Below, piece after piece: positions 8,022-15,883 of a stretch of 40,737 bases of DNA. This DNA comes from Streptomyces sp. NRRL B-24085. Lineage in GTDB: Bacteria > Actinomycetota > Actinomycetes > Streptomycetales > Streptomycetaceae. A program made the position numbers and the translations under genes. Within the stretch, counting starts at the first letter, position 1; every line of letters begins with the position of its first letter. Location: assembly GCF_001282115.1 (NCBI RefSeq), contig NZ_LJBR01000038.1:1-40737 (forward strand), written 5' to 3'. The notes below the pieces were generated by a model. The model was not told the origin of the DNA and did no database searches. It worked only from the letters and a program-made list of their open reading frames with translations.

Positions 8022-8708
8022 ATGCCCTCTCATCCCGCACGCGCGTCCGCGAAGCAGGCGCTCACGCAGTTCGATCTCCGCATCGAGGCAGCGATCGGCC
8101 ACAGCATCGATCAGCTGTGGCAGCACCGCGGCCGTAACCTCCTCGACGAGCCGAGCACCTGCCTGGCCGACGCCCACCGTGCTCTGGTCCAGGCCGAACA
8201 GGCCGTCACGTTCTACCGGGTTCAGCTCCGGCGGTTGGCCTCCGACGAGTTCGCCGTCGACCAGGCGCTGTTCACGCGGATCAACCGCACCGTTGCCGCG
8301 CTCAAGGAGGCTGCGGCGACCCGCGACCAGCGCGAGACCCAGGTCAAGGCGGCGCTGGAATCCGTCGAAGCCGCCACCCGCACGCGCGGAGCAGGTGGCG
8401 GGCCGGAGCTTCCGGCACCGGACCAGGCAGCCCTGCTGGCGATCGCCCAGGGCGCCAAACTGCGCGAACACCTTCTCACCCAGCGCCTGTCGGTCGTGAC
8501 CGCCTCCGGTGTCCGTATCGCCTACAGCCACCTCCAGCGGTTCGAGGCAGCCGGTCTCGTCGTGCGCGACGAGGCCCATCCGTTGCACGCCGGGCAGCCA
8601 GTCACCCTCACCGATGCCGGCCGCGCCCTCCTGGCCTCACGCCGCGTGCCCGCCCCGCCGGTGCAGCGGGCCGGAGCCTGGCCGGTCTCCTCCGCGCCGC
8701 GCCGCTGA
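8022..8708 (+). CDS. Helical protein with C-terminal winged helix; member of the local four-paralog family
   Basis: 228 residues from ATG 8022. The first 125 residues are almost all helix and share a layout with the proteins at 10137, 10607 and 11060: a helix rich in A/V/E (CLADAHRALVQAEQAVTFYR), a break at DEF, then a second helix (RINRTVAALKEAAATRDQRE). The second half (ALLAIAQGAKLREHLLTQRL, ASGVRIAYSHLQRFEAAGLV, PVTLTDAGRALL) reads as a winged-helix DNA-binding domain of MarR-like shape. The tail is Pro-rich and ends SSAPRR. It begins MPSHP, as does the next gene. A DNA-binding regulator of the element is likely; its target is unknown. Confidence 0.65.
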   Translation: MPSHPARASAKQALTQFDLRIEAAIGHSIDQLWQHRGRNLLDEPSTCLADAHRALVQAEQAVTFYRVQLRRLASDEFAVDQALFTRINRTVAALKEAAATRDQRETQVKAALESVEAATRTRGAGGGPELPAPDQAALLAIAQGAKLREHLLTQRLSVVTASGVRIAYSHLQRFEAAGLVVRDEAHPLHAGQPVTLTDAGRALLASRRVPAPPVQRAGAWPVSSAPRR

Positions 8709-8767
8709 CATCTCCGGCGCGGCGCGAGGACAGCCGATTCTTCCCCCTGATCGACCCGAAAGCACCT

Positions 8768-9487
8768 ATGCCCTCACACCCCCCGGACTTCCGCCTCAGC
8801 GGCTACCAGGCCGTCAACGACCGCGTTGACGACCAGTTCTGGCAGCACATCGGCATCGAGGAGGACCAGCTCACCGTCCTGGCCGAGCACCACACCAGCG
8901 ACGGCCGGAGCAGCTTCTTCGTCCTGCACAACGGGGCCGTCACCTGGGGGATCCCGGGTGAACCCCAACTCGTCGCCCTTTACCTCCAGCGCGACACCGT
9001 CGCGCGGACCTTCCGCTTCGACCATGCGGAACTGCCCCTGCCGGTGATGGCCCAGTCCTGGCTGATCGCCCGGGGTTGCCCCGAGGAGAAGATCCTTCTG
9101 CCCGAGCGCCTGGGCGGGACACCCTCCGACGACGCCACCCGGGCCCTGGAGGCGCGGCTGCGCGGCGACGGCGACCACTTCGCCCTGCTGACCAGCTACA
9201 CCCGGGACGACGAGCCCTTCCAGACCACGGTGCTGCTGCGGGCGCTGGACGAGCGGGTGCCCCTGCCGTTCCGGGTGCTGCTGGAAGAAGTCGACACCGA
9301 CACCTGGACACGCACCCTGCGCGAAGGCGGCTTCGCCACCTTCGAGGCCGCGACGACGTGGCGGGAAGCGCACTGGAGCGGCGAGGACGTCCCACTGCCC
9401 ACCACGTCACCGACCACCCGCCACAGCACGCCGCCCGCGGCAGCGGCGAGCGCCGTGCCACCGTCGCCGCGTCGGCCCGGCCGCTGA
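8768..9487 (+). CDS. Conserved hypothetical protein of the element
   Basis: 239 residues from ATG 8768. A compact mixed alpha/beta globular domain spans about 1-200 (YQAVNDRVDDQFWQHIGIEE; LVALYLQRDTVARTFRFDH; LPLPVMAQSWLIARGCPEEK; ALEARLRGDGDHFALLTSY; LPFRVLLEEVDTDTWTRTLR). It is followed by a Thr/Pro/Ala-rich tail of about 35 residues ending PRRPGR. I believe similar proteins accompany DUF317 and DUF4913 genes in Streptomyces mobile elements, but I recognise no catalytic signature. It shares the MPSHP start and the Arg-ending tail with its upstream neighbour. Last gene before a 195-nt gap holding the next promoter-palindrome module. Confidence 0.6.
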   Translation: MPSHPPDFRLSGYQAVNDRVDDQFWQHIGIEEDQLTVLAEHHTSDGRSSFFVLHNGAVTWGIPGEPQLVALYLQRDTVARTFRFDHAELPLPVMAQSWLIARGCPEEKILLPERLGGTPSDDATRALEARLRGDGDHFALLTSYTRDDEPFQTTVLLRALDERVPLPFRVLLEEVDTDTWTRTLREGGFATFEAATTWREAHWSGEDVPLPTTSPTTRHSTPPAAAASAVPPSPRRPGR

Positions 9488-9559
9488 AACCCAAGAACTC
9501 AATTCCGTGCCGCCGGATTTCCGGACAGCTGCACCGATTCTGCTCCGGCGGTAGCGGAA

Positions 9560-9595
9560 CATAGCACCCCATCCCCGGTTAGCGAAACCGGGGAT
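9560..9595 (+). promoter_or_regulatory. Promoter-palindrome module upstream of the secreted SH3 protein
   Basis: CATAGC (9560-9565), 5 nt, then the perfect palindrome ATCCCCGGTT-AGCGA-AACCGGGGAT (9571-9595). Spacing and core are the same as at 5686-5721. The start codon is 87 nt downstream. A promoter-proximal operator or mRNA hairpin is inferred. Confidence 0.6.
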
Positions 9596-9681
9596 TCTCT
9601 GGACTCTTTAATCCAGCCCGCACGGCAACTGCCCGGGCTGCATTGCCATTTCCTCCCTCACTGACATGGAGCCCAATTCCC

Positions 9682-10026
9682 ATGCGCTCAACTCGAATAG
9701 TCGTCTCCGCCGCTGTCCTCGGCGCCCTCGCTCTGCCGCTGGTCTCCGCAACGGCTGCGAGCGCCACGCCCGCCCAGGCGCCGGCATCTCTGGTCACCAC
9801 GTCGTGTACTGATCCGGGACCGTGGGTGATCGCCACCAAGGCCGTCACCATCCGCTCCAAGGCATCTGCCAAGTCCACCGCGGTCGGAATCCTCTACAAG
9901 GGCCACAAGTTCACCGTCCACAAGACCAGCGGAAAGTGGCGCTACATCACCGACAAGACCACCGGCGTCAAGGGATGGGTGTCCGCCAAGTACGTCTACC
10001 GCACTGTCGGCATGTGCCTGGACTAA
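9682..10026 (+). CDS. Secreted SH3-like domain protein
   Basis: 114 residues from ATG 9682 (GGAG about 10 nt upstream; an in-frame TTG lies at 9643). Signal peptide MRSTRIVVSAAVLGALALPL followed by an Ala-rich cleavage region (ATAASATPAQA). The mature part is an SH3-type domain: AVTIRSKASAKSTAVGILYK, GHKFTVHKTSGKWRYITDKT, GVKGWVSAKYVYRTVG, with two Cys that may pair. It resembles the protein at 2650-3015 in size, domain and export route. Having its own copy of the palindromic promoter suggests expression together with the transfer genes. Likely peptidoglycan binding outside the cell; the partner is unknown. Confidence 0.8.
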   Translation: MRSTRIVVSAAVLGALALPLVSATAASATPAQAPASLVTTSCTDPGPWVIATKAVTIRSKASAKSTAVGILYKGHKFTVHKTSGKWRYITDKTTGVKGWVSAKYVYRTVGMCLD

Positions 10027-10136
10027 TCCGCCCACCGGAGCGTCGAAGTCGATTCTGAACCGCCGTTACCCGCAGCGCGGTTGGGCCGCGAGTGTCCGGC
10101 CCTATTTCCCCGAATGTGACGGAAAGGAGTTTTGCT

Positions 10137-10610
10137 GTGCCTGACGCCGACGAGGTGATGGGGGTCCTCACCGAGCAGGTCGAAACCCGCTTCCAGATGC
10201 CGATCGCCGAGCTACGCCGTGCCGTGGCCGCCGCCCCGCAGGCCCACCCGGAGGCAACCACGATCGTGCGCTGGCACGGGATGCTCACCGAGGCCCAGCA
10301 AGTGCTGGAGAGGGCCGAGGACGCCCTCGCCGAAGCCCTCGCCCAGCACGTGGACGCTGTGCCCGACGGTGAGTTCGTCGAGCTGCCCGAGCACGTCATG
10401 TACCTCGCGGACATGGTGAACAGCGCCCACACCGCACGGCAGGGGCGGGTCATGACGGTGCGTCACCTCCTCGATCCCCAGGCGATCGGAAACCGGTCGG
10501 GGGTGTGGCGCGGCCCATCCCCCTTGGTCCGCCGGGGACCGGCTTTGCCTACCGGCTCGCCGTCCCTTCCTGCCACCGGGCAGGCACCCGCGCGCGGGGT
10601 GGCCCGGTGA
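10137..10610 (+). CDS. Helical hypothetical protein, paralog 1 of a tandem set
   Basis: 157 residues from GTG 10137 with AAAGGAG 7-8 nt upstream; an in-frame GTG at 10092 is less likely. Core: VETRFQMPIAELRRAVAA, a long amphipathic helix (MLTEAQQVLERAEDALAEAL), a turn near DGEFVELPEHV, and a last helix (MVNSAHTARQGRVMTVRHLL). The two following genes and the N-terminal half of the 8022 product share this layout. The tail is Pro/Gly-rich and ends ARGVAR. No enzymatic motif; perhaps a structural or coiled-coil partner protein. Its stop overlaps the next GTG (GTGA). Confidence 0.6.
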   Translation: MPDADEVMGVLTEQVETRFQMPIAELRRAVAAAPQAHPEATTIVRWHGMLTEAQQVLERAEDALAEALAQHVDAVPDGEFVELPEHVMYLADMVNSAHTARQGRVMTVRHLLDPQAIGNRSGVWRGPSPLVRRGPALPTGSPSLPATGQAPARGVAR

Positions 10611-11050
10611 ACGTGGTCGAGAAGGCCTCCAGTCAGGACGGCCTGCTGGAGGAGGTGTTCGGGGCCCCGGTGCGGGATCTGTACGCGCAGGCGATGGGCC
10701 CCGGTGCGTCCGCGGCCCTGGTGCGCGCGCTGGAACTGCGCAGCTTCCTGGTCGTGGCCGAGGGTCAGGTGGCCCGGGTGCGGGACCGGGTCCATGAGGC
10801 CACCGCCGCGGACCGAGACATGAGCGAGCTGTCCGCCGACGACCTGCGCTTCGACGCGCAGTGGATGGAGGCGGCGCTGGCCGGCCGTGCCGGCTACGTC
10901 GCCGCGCTCGGTCGGCTGTTGCGCGCGATGCCCCCGCCCGGCCCGGCTGCGCGCCGCGCCGAACGCCTCACCCAGCCGACGATCACCACCAGCCTTCCGC
11001 CCGCCCCGGCAGACACCTGCGCCGGGGCGGTGCGCAAGGCCCCATCGTGA
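10607..11050 (+). CDS. Helical hypothetical protein, paralog 2 of a tandem set
   Basis: 147 residues. GTG 10607 overlaps the previous stop by 4 nt; an in-frame TTG at 10505 is unlikely. It repeats the paralog layout: LLEEVFGAPVRDLYAQAM, helix ALELRSFLVVAEGQVARVRD, turn at DMSELSADD, helix MEAALAGRAGYVAALGRLL. The tail is rich in Pro/Ala/Thr and ends AVRKAPS, so unlike both neighbours it lacks the terminal Arg. Tandem position and shared core argue for gene duplication followed by divergence. Function unknown. Confidence 0.6.
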   Translation: MNVVEKASSQDGLLEEVFGAPVRDLYAQAMGPGASAALVRALELRSFLVVAEGQVARVRDRVHEATAADRDMSELSADDLRFDAQWMEAALAGRAGYVAALGRLLRAMPPPGPAARRAERLTQPTITTSLPPAPADTCAGAVRKAPS

Positions 11051-11059
11051 AAGCCCCGT

Positions 11060-11485
11060 TTGCCCCCGTCCCCCATTACCGCCCAGTCGATTGCCGAGCG
11101 CATCGAGACCCTGTACGCCCAGCCGCTGGCCGACCTTGAAGTCTTCGCTCACGGCCGTCCCGACTCCAGCATGCTCGCCGCCCTGCTCAGCGGCCTGGCC
11201 GAGCTGCGGCTGGCCGAGCGCAACATCGCCTTCCAGGTGCAGCGGCTGCGTGAACTCACCGACCCGGAGCGTGAGATCGGCCGCTTCAGCGCCGGCCACA
11301 TTCTCGACTGCGCTCGCCGGATCGTCGAGTGCCTCGCCACCCGCGACGCCCACGCGAAGACCCTGAGCGGCGTCCTGGCCAGCCTCCACCGCGTCCCCGC
11401 CCCGGACGTGCGGCCCGAGTCCGCGCCAGCCACCTCCGCCGCACCGGTTCCCGCTCCTGCGCGTGCCGTCGCCCGTACCCGCTGA
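11060..11485 (+). CDS. Helical hypothetical protein, paralog 3 of a tandem set
   Basis: 141 residues from TTG 11060, the only near-cognate start before the conserved core. A GTG overlapping the previous stop (11047) is in another frame that closes after about 30 codons. Core: IAERIETLYAQPLADLEVF, helix ELRLAERNIAFQVQRLREL, turn EREIGRFSAGHI, helix RIVECLATRDAHAKTLSGVL. It matches paralogs 1 and 2 element by element. The tail is Pro/Ala-rich and ends AVARTR. No known domain recognised. Confidence 0.6.
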   Translation: MPPSPITAQSIAERIETLYAQPLADLEVFAHGRPDSSMLAALLSGLAELRLAERNIAFQVQRLRELTDPEREIGRFSAGHILDCARRIVECLATRDAHAKTLSGVLASLHRVPAPDVRPESAPATSAAPVPAPARAVARTR

Positions 11486-11518
11486 CCTTTCCCTTTCCTG
11501 TCTGAGGAGTCCCTTCCC

Positions 11519-12397
11519 TTGGCTGCCACCGGTCTGTCCCGCACCACCCTGACCGATCTCTCGCGCGTCACCGAGAGCCTCAAGATGCTCGCCCCCAACT
11601 GGAGCGTGTGGGTGCTGATGACCCTCTCCGCGGGGCCCCTGCGCTACAGCGATGTCAAGGCCAAGCTCGCCCTGCTGGCCGACGGCCAGCTCCACCCGAA
11701 GCTGACCAAGCTGGTCGACGCCGGTCTCGTCGAGCGCAACGAACACGGCCCGCGGAACGTCACCTACGGGCTGAGCAGCCGCGGCGCCGCTCTGATGCCT
11801 GTCCTGCCTGCGCTCAACACCTGGGCGGACACGCATCTGGAGAAGCCCCTCGCGCCGGACAAGAGCACCGGGGTGCTGGAGCCGCAGTCGGTCGCGGCGG
11901 CCCAGAACATCGAGGACGCGATCGCCCTGATCAGCCCCAGGCACTCCACGCCACTGGTGTGGGCGCTCAGGGCCCGCGGGACGGCCGGCGCCAAGGCGCT
12001 GGCGGCCGAGGTCATGCCGCACTACAGCCTCAGCCGCGTCTACCCGCCGCTGCGACGGGTGATCGACGACGGGCTGGTCCAGGTCACGGGGTCTGGTGAC
12101 TTCCAGCTCTCCGCCAGCGGCCAGGCCCTCGCCCCGGTCTACCAGGCCCTCTCGGCCTGGGCAGCGGGCCGTCCCCTCACCGACGCGGCCACGCACCCGC
12201 TGTGGGGACACGCCCCGACGCCCTCGCAGACCCGGTCCGGCCCGTACCTGACCACCCAGTCCAGGCTCTCGGACCCGCTTGCCTCGCCCGCACCTGCCCA
12301 AGCCCAGGCCCTGTCGTGGAAGACCGGCGACCTCTTCTCTCACCGGATACCCGCCCGACCCCTGTCGGTCTCCCCGGCAGGAGGCCAGCGCCGATGA
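11519..12397 (+). CDS. Transcription regulator with two HxlR-type winged-helix domains
   Basis: 292 residues from TTG 11519 with GAGGAG about 10 nt upstream. Domain 1 (about 15-115) has the HxlR signature: LAPNWSVWVLMTLSAGPLRY, then LHPKLTKLVDAGLVERN, VTYGLSSRGAALMPVLPALN and the closing W. Domain 2 (about 130-235) is a second, more diverged copy: RHSTPLVWALRARGTAGAKA, LSRVYPPLRRVIDDGLVQV, FQLSASGQALAPVYQALSAW. HxlR proteins usually have one domain and act as dimers, so this is a covalent tandem. The last 50 residues are a Pro/Ser-rich tail ending GGQRR. Its stop overlaps the next ATG. Probably regulates part of this operon; the ligand is unknown. Confidence 0.8.
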   Translation: MAATGLSRTTLTDLSRVTESLKMLAPNWSVWVLMTLSAGPLRYSDVKAKLALLADGQLHPKLTKLVDAGLVERNEHGPRNVTYGLSSRGAALMPVLPALNTWADTHLEKPLAPDKSTGVLEPQSVAAAQNIEDAIALISPRHSTPLVWALRARGTAGAKALAAEVMPHYSLSRVYPPLRRVIDDGLVQVTGSGDFQLSASGQALAPVYQALSAWAAGRPLTDAATHPLWGHAPTPSQTRSGPYLTTQSRLSDPLASPAPAQAQALSWKTGDLFSHRIPARPLSVSPAGGQRR

Positions 12398-12945
12398 CCA
12401 CGACCCTCCACCTCAGCCACCCCCACGCCGGCCGGGTCATCCACGCCCTCTCCCTGCCGGCCCTGATCCGCCTGGTCACCGAGATCGATGACAACGGCCC
12501 CATCAGCCGCCGCCGCGGCAGCCTGCAGAGCGCGTTCGGTGACCTCACCACCCACCAGCTCCGCTACGCCATCGACGTCGCCCGCACCCTCGGCCTGGTC
12601 CACGCCGACCCATACGCCACCACCCGCTACCGGCTCACCGAGGCTGGCGAAGACCTCGCCGAGTTCTACGACACCGCTGCCCGCTGGTCCCGCACGCACC
12701 AACGCCCCCACGCCGTCTGCGATTTCGTCACCCGTGTCCAGCACGCCCTGAAACTGCTCGGCCTGCCAGCCGACGCGCCGACGCGAGACCCCGCCGACGC
12801 CAGAGTGCTGCGTACCGAGGCAGACCTCGCCCTCCATGGGCTCAGGACCGCGCTGGGCGAGTGGCTCCAGACGCATCCGCAGTCCCTGCCCGCCGCGGCA
12901 CCGCGCTCCACTGCGGCGGCGGACGAGACGGAGCTTGTTGCGTGA
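12394..12945 (+). CDS. Winged-helix regulator-like protein
   Basis: 183 residues; ATG 12394 overlaps the HxlR gene stop (ATGA). The N-terminal 90 residues read as a winged helix: LPALIRLVTEIDDNGPISRR, LTTHQLRYAIDVARTLGLV, TRYRLTEAGEDLAEFYDTAA. The second half is helical (HALKLLGLP; LHGLRTALGEWLQTHPQSL). It resembles HxlR/PadR-like proteins and may be a partner of the coupled double-HxlR gene. Its stop overlaps the GTG of the transporter behind it (GTGA), so regulator and exporter are probably made together, as in drug-efflux switches. No Arg tail; it ends ETELVA. Confidence 0.6.
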   Translation: MTTTLHLSHPHAGRVIHALSLPALIRLVTEIDDNGPISRRRGSLQSAFGDLTTHQLRYAIDVARTLGLVHADPYATTRYRLTEAGEDLAEFYDTAARWSRTHQRPHAVCDFVTRVQHALKLLGLPADAPTRDPADARVLRTEADLALHGLRTALGEWLQTHPQSLPAAAPRSTAAADETELVA

Positions 12946-14183
12946 GAATCCGTACCGGATCCCGGCACGCCCGCCGACCTGGTTCCGCACTGCTGCGCGG
13001 CATCTACCTGCCGCGTGGCATGGACGCCGCCGCGTTCGCCATGACGACGTACGGCATCCCCCTGCTGGTGCTCGCCACCACCCGCTCCGCAGCCCTCACG
13101 GGCCTAGCCTTCGCCCTGGAATGGCTGCCACGGTTGATGGCGTTCGCCCTGGCCGGAGCCCTGGTCGACCGCTACGGCACGACCCACGTGTTCCGTCTGG
13201 CCTCGACGGCACGGGCCGCCCTCGTGCTCGCCGCCGCGCTCATCCTTGGGTCTCCGGCCGACGGGCCCGGCGAGACGATTACCGTCATGACGCTCGCCGG
13301 CGGCACCGGTGTGCTCACCGAGTTCAGCTACCTCGCCGCCGAAACCGCCGGCGGGATCGCCAGCCGCACCGCAGGTGCGCGTGCCCACCGGGTGCAGTCG
13401 GTCCTCCTCGGCATCGACCAGACCGCCACCCTGATCGGTCCCGCGCTCGCCGGGCTGCTCCTCACCCACAGCGGCGCCACCGGCATGCTCGCCGCAACCG
13501 CCGCCTTCTCCCTGCTCGCCGCCGCACTCACCCCACGACAGAACACGGCTCCCCACACCACCTCCCAGGCAACTGTCGTCCGGGGACTGCGGACCGGCTG
13601 GCAGGCACTGCGCTCCCTGCCAGCACTCGGCTGGCTCGTCGGGGGACTGACGCTGTCCAACCTCGCCGTCGGCGTCCTGCAGGCCGCGGCCCCGGTAATC
13701 GTCGTCCAGCGATTCGGCTACTCCAGCACCGACGTCGGCCTGCTCTGGTCGGCCGCCGCCGCAGCCGGCCTCGTCGCGATCATCCTGTGCCAGCGTGCCA
13801 TTGACCGCTACGGCCTCTGGGCGGTCGGTGCTGTCTGCGCGACGATCACCGGCTCGGCCTGCCTCGCCCTCACACTCGCCGACACCTACCACGCCTATCT
13901 GGTACTGATCGCCCTCGCCCTGGCCGGCGAGGGCGGCATGACCGTCGTGCTGCGCACCCTGCGCTCCCATCTGATTCCCGCCGAGGTCTTCGGCAACACC
14001 CTCGCCGTGACGATCCTGCTGCTCCTGCTGCCCTTCCCGATCGCGGGACTGCTCGTCGCCGCCGTTTCGCCCGGCCGGCTCGGCCACGTGATCACCGCCT
14101 GCGCGGTCGTGCAGGCGATCGGCTTGGCCACCGCCTTCACCCGGCTGCGCACCCTCCCGGACCTGCACCCCTCGGCCACCTGA
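12942..14183 (+). CDS. MFS transporter (drug-efflux-like)
   Basis: 413 residues from GTG 12942, overlapping the previous stop by 4 nt. The hydrophobic profile gives about 12 membrane helices. Typical MFS features are the short loop GALVDRYGTTHVFRL between helices 2 and 3 (motif A-like) and the matching loop ILCQRAIDRYGLWAVG in the second half. Between halves lies a polar linker (TPRQNTAPHTTSQATVVRGL). The nearest type is the MFS efflux group that resembles enterobactin exporter EntS and macrolide pumps. Substrate unknown; possibly the product of the ATP-grasp ligase encoded downstream. Confidence 0.85.
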   Translation: MRIRTGSRHARRPGSALLRGIYLPRGMDAAAFAMTTYGIPLLVLATTRSAALTGLAFALEWLPRLMAFALAGALVDRYGTTHVFRLASTARAALVLAAALILGSPADGPGETITVMTLAGGTGVLTEFSYLAAETAGGIASRTAGARAHRVQSVLLGIDQTATLIGPALAGLLLTHSGATGMLAATAAFSLLAAALTPRQNTAPHTTSQATVVRGLRTGWQALRSLPALGWLVGGLTLSNLAVGVLQAAAPVIVVQRFGYSSTDVGLLWSAAAAAGLVAIILCQRAIDRYGLWAVGAVCATITGSACLALTLADTYHAYLVLIALALAGEGGMTVVLRTLRSHLIPAEVFGNTLAVTILLLLLPFPIAGLLVAAVSPGRLGHVITACAVVQAIGLATAFTRLRTLPDLHPSAT

Positions 14184-14230
14184 CCCGCCCCGCCCTCTTC
14201 AACTGCTTCCCGGAGGGCTTCCCGACACCC

Positions 14231-14560
14231 ATGCCCCACGCTCCCCAGTTGGACCTCTTGTCCCTTTCCGATGCTGTTTCCGGCCGCACCACCGGCCGGC
14301 CCACGATCACTGAGCAGTTCCTCGCGTTCGACGCCCAACGCCCCCACGTCTACCGCGCCTTGGAACGCCTGACCGCAGACCGGCTCGCGGCGGAGCCACC
14401 CGCATCGGCCTCAAAGACCTCTTCGAAGCCCTGCGCTGGCGCCTCCCGCAGGGCGTGGCCGGGCTGAACATCAACTTCACCTCCCTGTACGCCCGCAAAT
14501 GGGACGCCGATCACCCCCCTGGGCGCGCCCGCGTTCGAACTGCGCCGCCGCACCCCCTGA
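14231..14560 (+). pseudogene. Phage/plasmid-type hypothetical gene with two frameshifts
   Basis: ATG 14231 opens MPHAPQLDLLSLSDAVSGRT and continues TITEQFLAFDAQRPHVYRAL ERLTADRLA. Around 14392 the recognisable sequence moves to another frame (ATRIGLKDLFEALRWRLPQG, then VAGLNINFTSLYARKWDADHP). Near 14514 it moves again (LGAPAFELRRRTP, stop 14558-14560). The joined product would be about 110 residues. It resembles a small protein common in phages and mobile elements that opens 'TITEQFEAFH..NPWVYRAL'. Two shifts that together give a sensible tail suggest recent decay or sequencing errors. No function known. Confidence 0.6.
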
Positions 14561-14620
14561 CGCGACCGGCGTGCCCTCACATCAATTCCTTTTTCGCACA
14601 TACGCACTTGGAGCCTTCTG

Positions 14621-15883
14621 TTGCCGTTTCGTCCCGTCGTCCTGGTCGTCGCCGCCGCTGACATGGAGGCCGAGGCGTATCGCGCGGACTGCCTTCAGAA
14701 CGTCGCCGCCCACTACGACGTCGTCCTGATCACCTGTAGCGAACCAACCTGGGAACGCCCGCACCTTCTTGACTGGGAGGTCGCCGATCCGACGGACCAG
14801 GCGGCCCTGACCGCTGCTGCCCTGGCCCTGGCCGAGCGGCACCCGGTGGCCGGGGTGATGACGTGGACCGAGTGGTACCTCGTGCCCGTCGCGCGCCTCG
14901 CCCGCCGCCTCGGCCTGCCCACGACCGGCCCAGAGGTCATGCAGGGCTGCCGCAACAAAGCCACCTCCAGGGCCCTGTTCGCCCGGCACGGGGTGCCCTC
15001 GGCCGCGTCCGCCCGGGTCCGCACCGTCGAAGAGGCGGCGCAGGCCGGCGCACGGATCGGCTACCCGGTCGTCCTCAAGCCCGCCGCGTACGCGGCCAGC
15101 ATCGGCGTGATCCGCGTCAACGCCCCGGGCGACCTACCCTCCGCGTACGCGATCGCCGCCCAGACGGCAGGACACGGTGTGGAGAGCACCGAGGTCCTGG
15201 TCGAGGAGTACCTCGACGGGGACGAGGTGAGCGTCGAGTGCGCCACGTTCCAGGGCAAGACCACGGTGGTCGCCGTCACCCGCAAGACCGTCGGCCTGGA
15301 ACCCTACTTCGAGGAACTCGCCCACACGGTGGACGCGGCCGACGCGCTGCTGGCCACCGTGACGCCCGTCGCCGAATCCGCGATCACCGCGCTGGGCATC
15401 ACCGACGGGATCAGCCACGTAGAGATGCGCCTGGTATACGGCCGCCCACGACTGATCGAGGTCAACGCGCGCCTCGCCGGCGACCTGATCGGCCACCTCG
15501 TCCACCTCGCCACCGGCATCGACCTCGCCCGGACCGCCGCCGACATCGCCTGCGGACGCGCCCCCGACCTGACCCCCACCCGCCACCAGGCCGCAGCGAT
15601 CCGCTTCATCTACCCCGCCTACTCCGGCACCCTCACCGCCCGCCGCCTGACCGAACGCACCCAGGGGTTGGAGCGCGTACGTTTCCAGCGACAGGCCGGT
15701 GACCGGCTGGTGCTGCCGCACGACGGAGGCGATCTGTTCACCGCGCGCATCGGCTTCCTGATCGCCACCGGCCCGAACGCCTCCGTCGCCCAGGCCCGCG
15801 CCCAGGAGGCGTACCGCAACCTCGACGTCCAGGTGACCGCGGCTGCGCAGAAAGAGTCGGCCGAAGAGGACTTCGCCGCGTGA
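14621..15883 (+). CDS. ATP-grasp carboxylate-amine ligase
   Basis: 420 residues from TTG 14621 (GGAG 8 nt upstream). After a pre-ATP-grasp domain come the family landmarks: CRNKATSRALFARHGVPSA, the ATP-binding lysine strand YPVVLKPAAYAASIGVIRV, the hinge VLVEEYLDGDEVSVE, and the metal-binding end HVEMRLVYGRPRLIEVNARL. It should join a carboxylate to an amine through an acylphosphate, as in L-amino-acid ligases and similar enzymes in dipeptide or aminoglycoside pathways. The substrate cannot be read from sequence. Its stop overlaps the GTG of an MFS exporter, then a HAD hydrolase, so the three form a likely biosynthesis/export cassette within the element. Confidence 0.85.
   Translation: MPFRPVVLVVAAADMEAEAYRADCLQNVAAHYDVVLITCSEPTWERPHLLDWEVADPTDQAALTAAALALAERHPVAGVMTWTEWYLVPVARLARRLGLPTTGPEVMQGCRNKATSRALFARHGVPSAASARVRTVEEAAQAGARIGYPVVLKPAAYAASIGVIRVNAPGDLPSAYAIAAQTAGHGVESTEVLVEEYLDGDEVSVECATFQGKTTVVAVTRKTVGLEPYFEELAHTVDAADALLATVTPVAESAITALGITDGISHVEMRLVYGRPRLIEVNARLAGDLIGHLVHLATGIDLARTAADIACGRAPDLTPTRHQAAAIRFIYPAYSGTLTARRLTERTQGLERVRFQRQAGDRLVLPHDGGDLFTARIGFLIATGPNASVAQARAQEAYRNLDVQVTAAAQKESAEEDFAA

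Noticed and set aside
10463..12343. 626-codon minus-strand frame
   Set aside because: Opposes five well-supported coupled genes; its composition is Gly/Arg/Gln-rich without domains.
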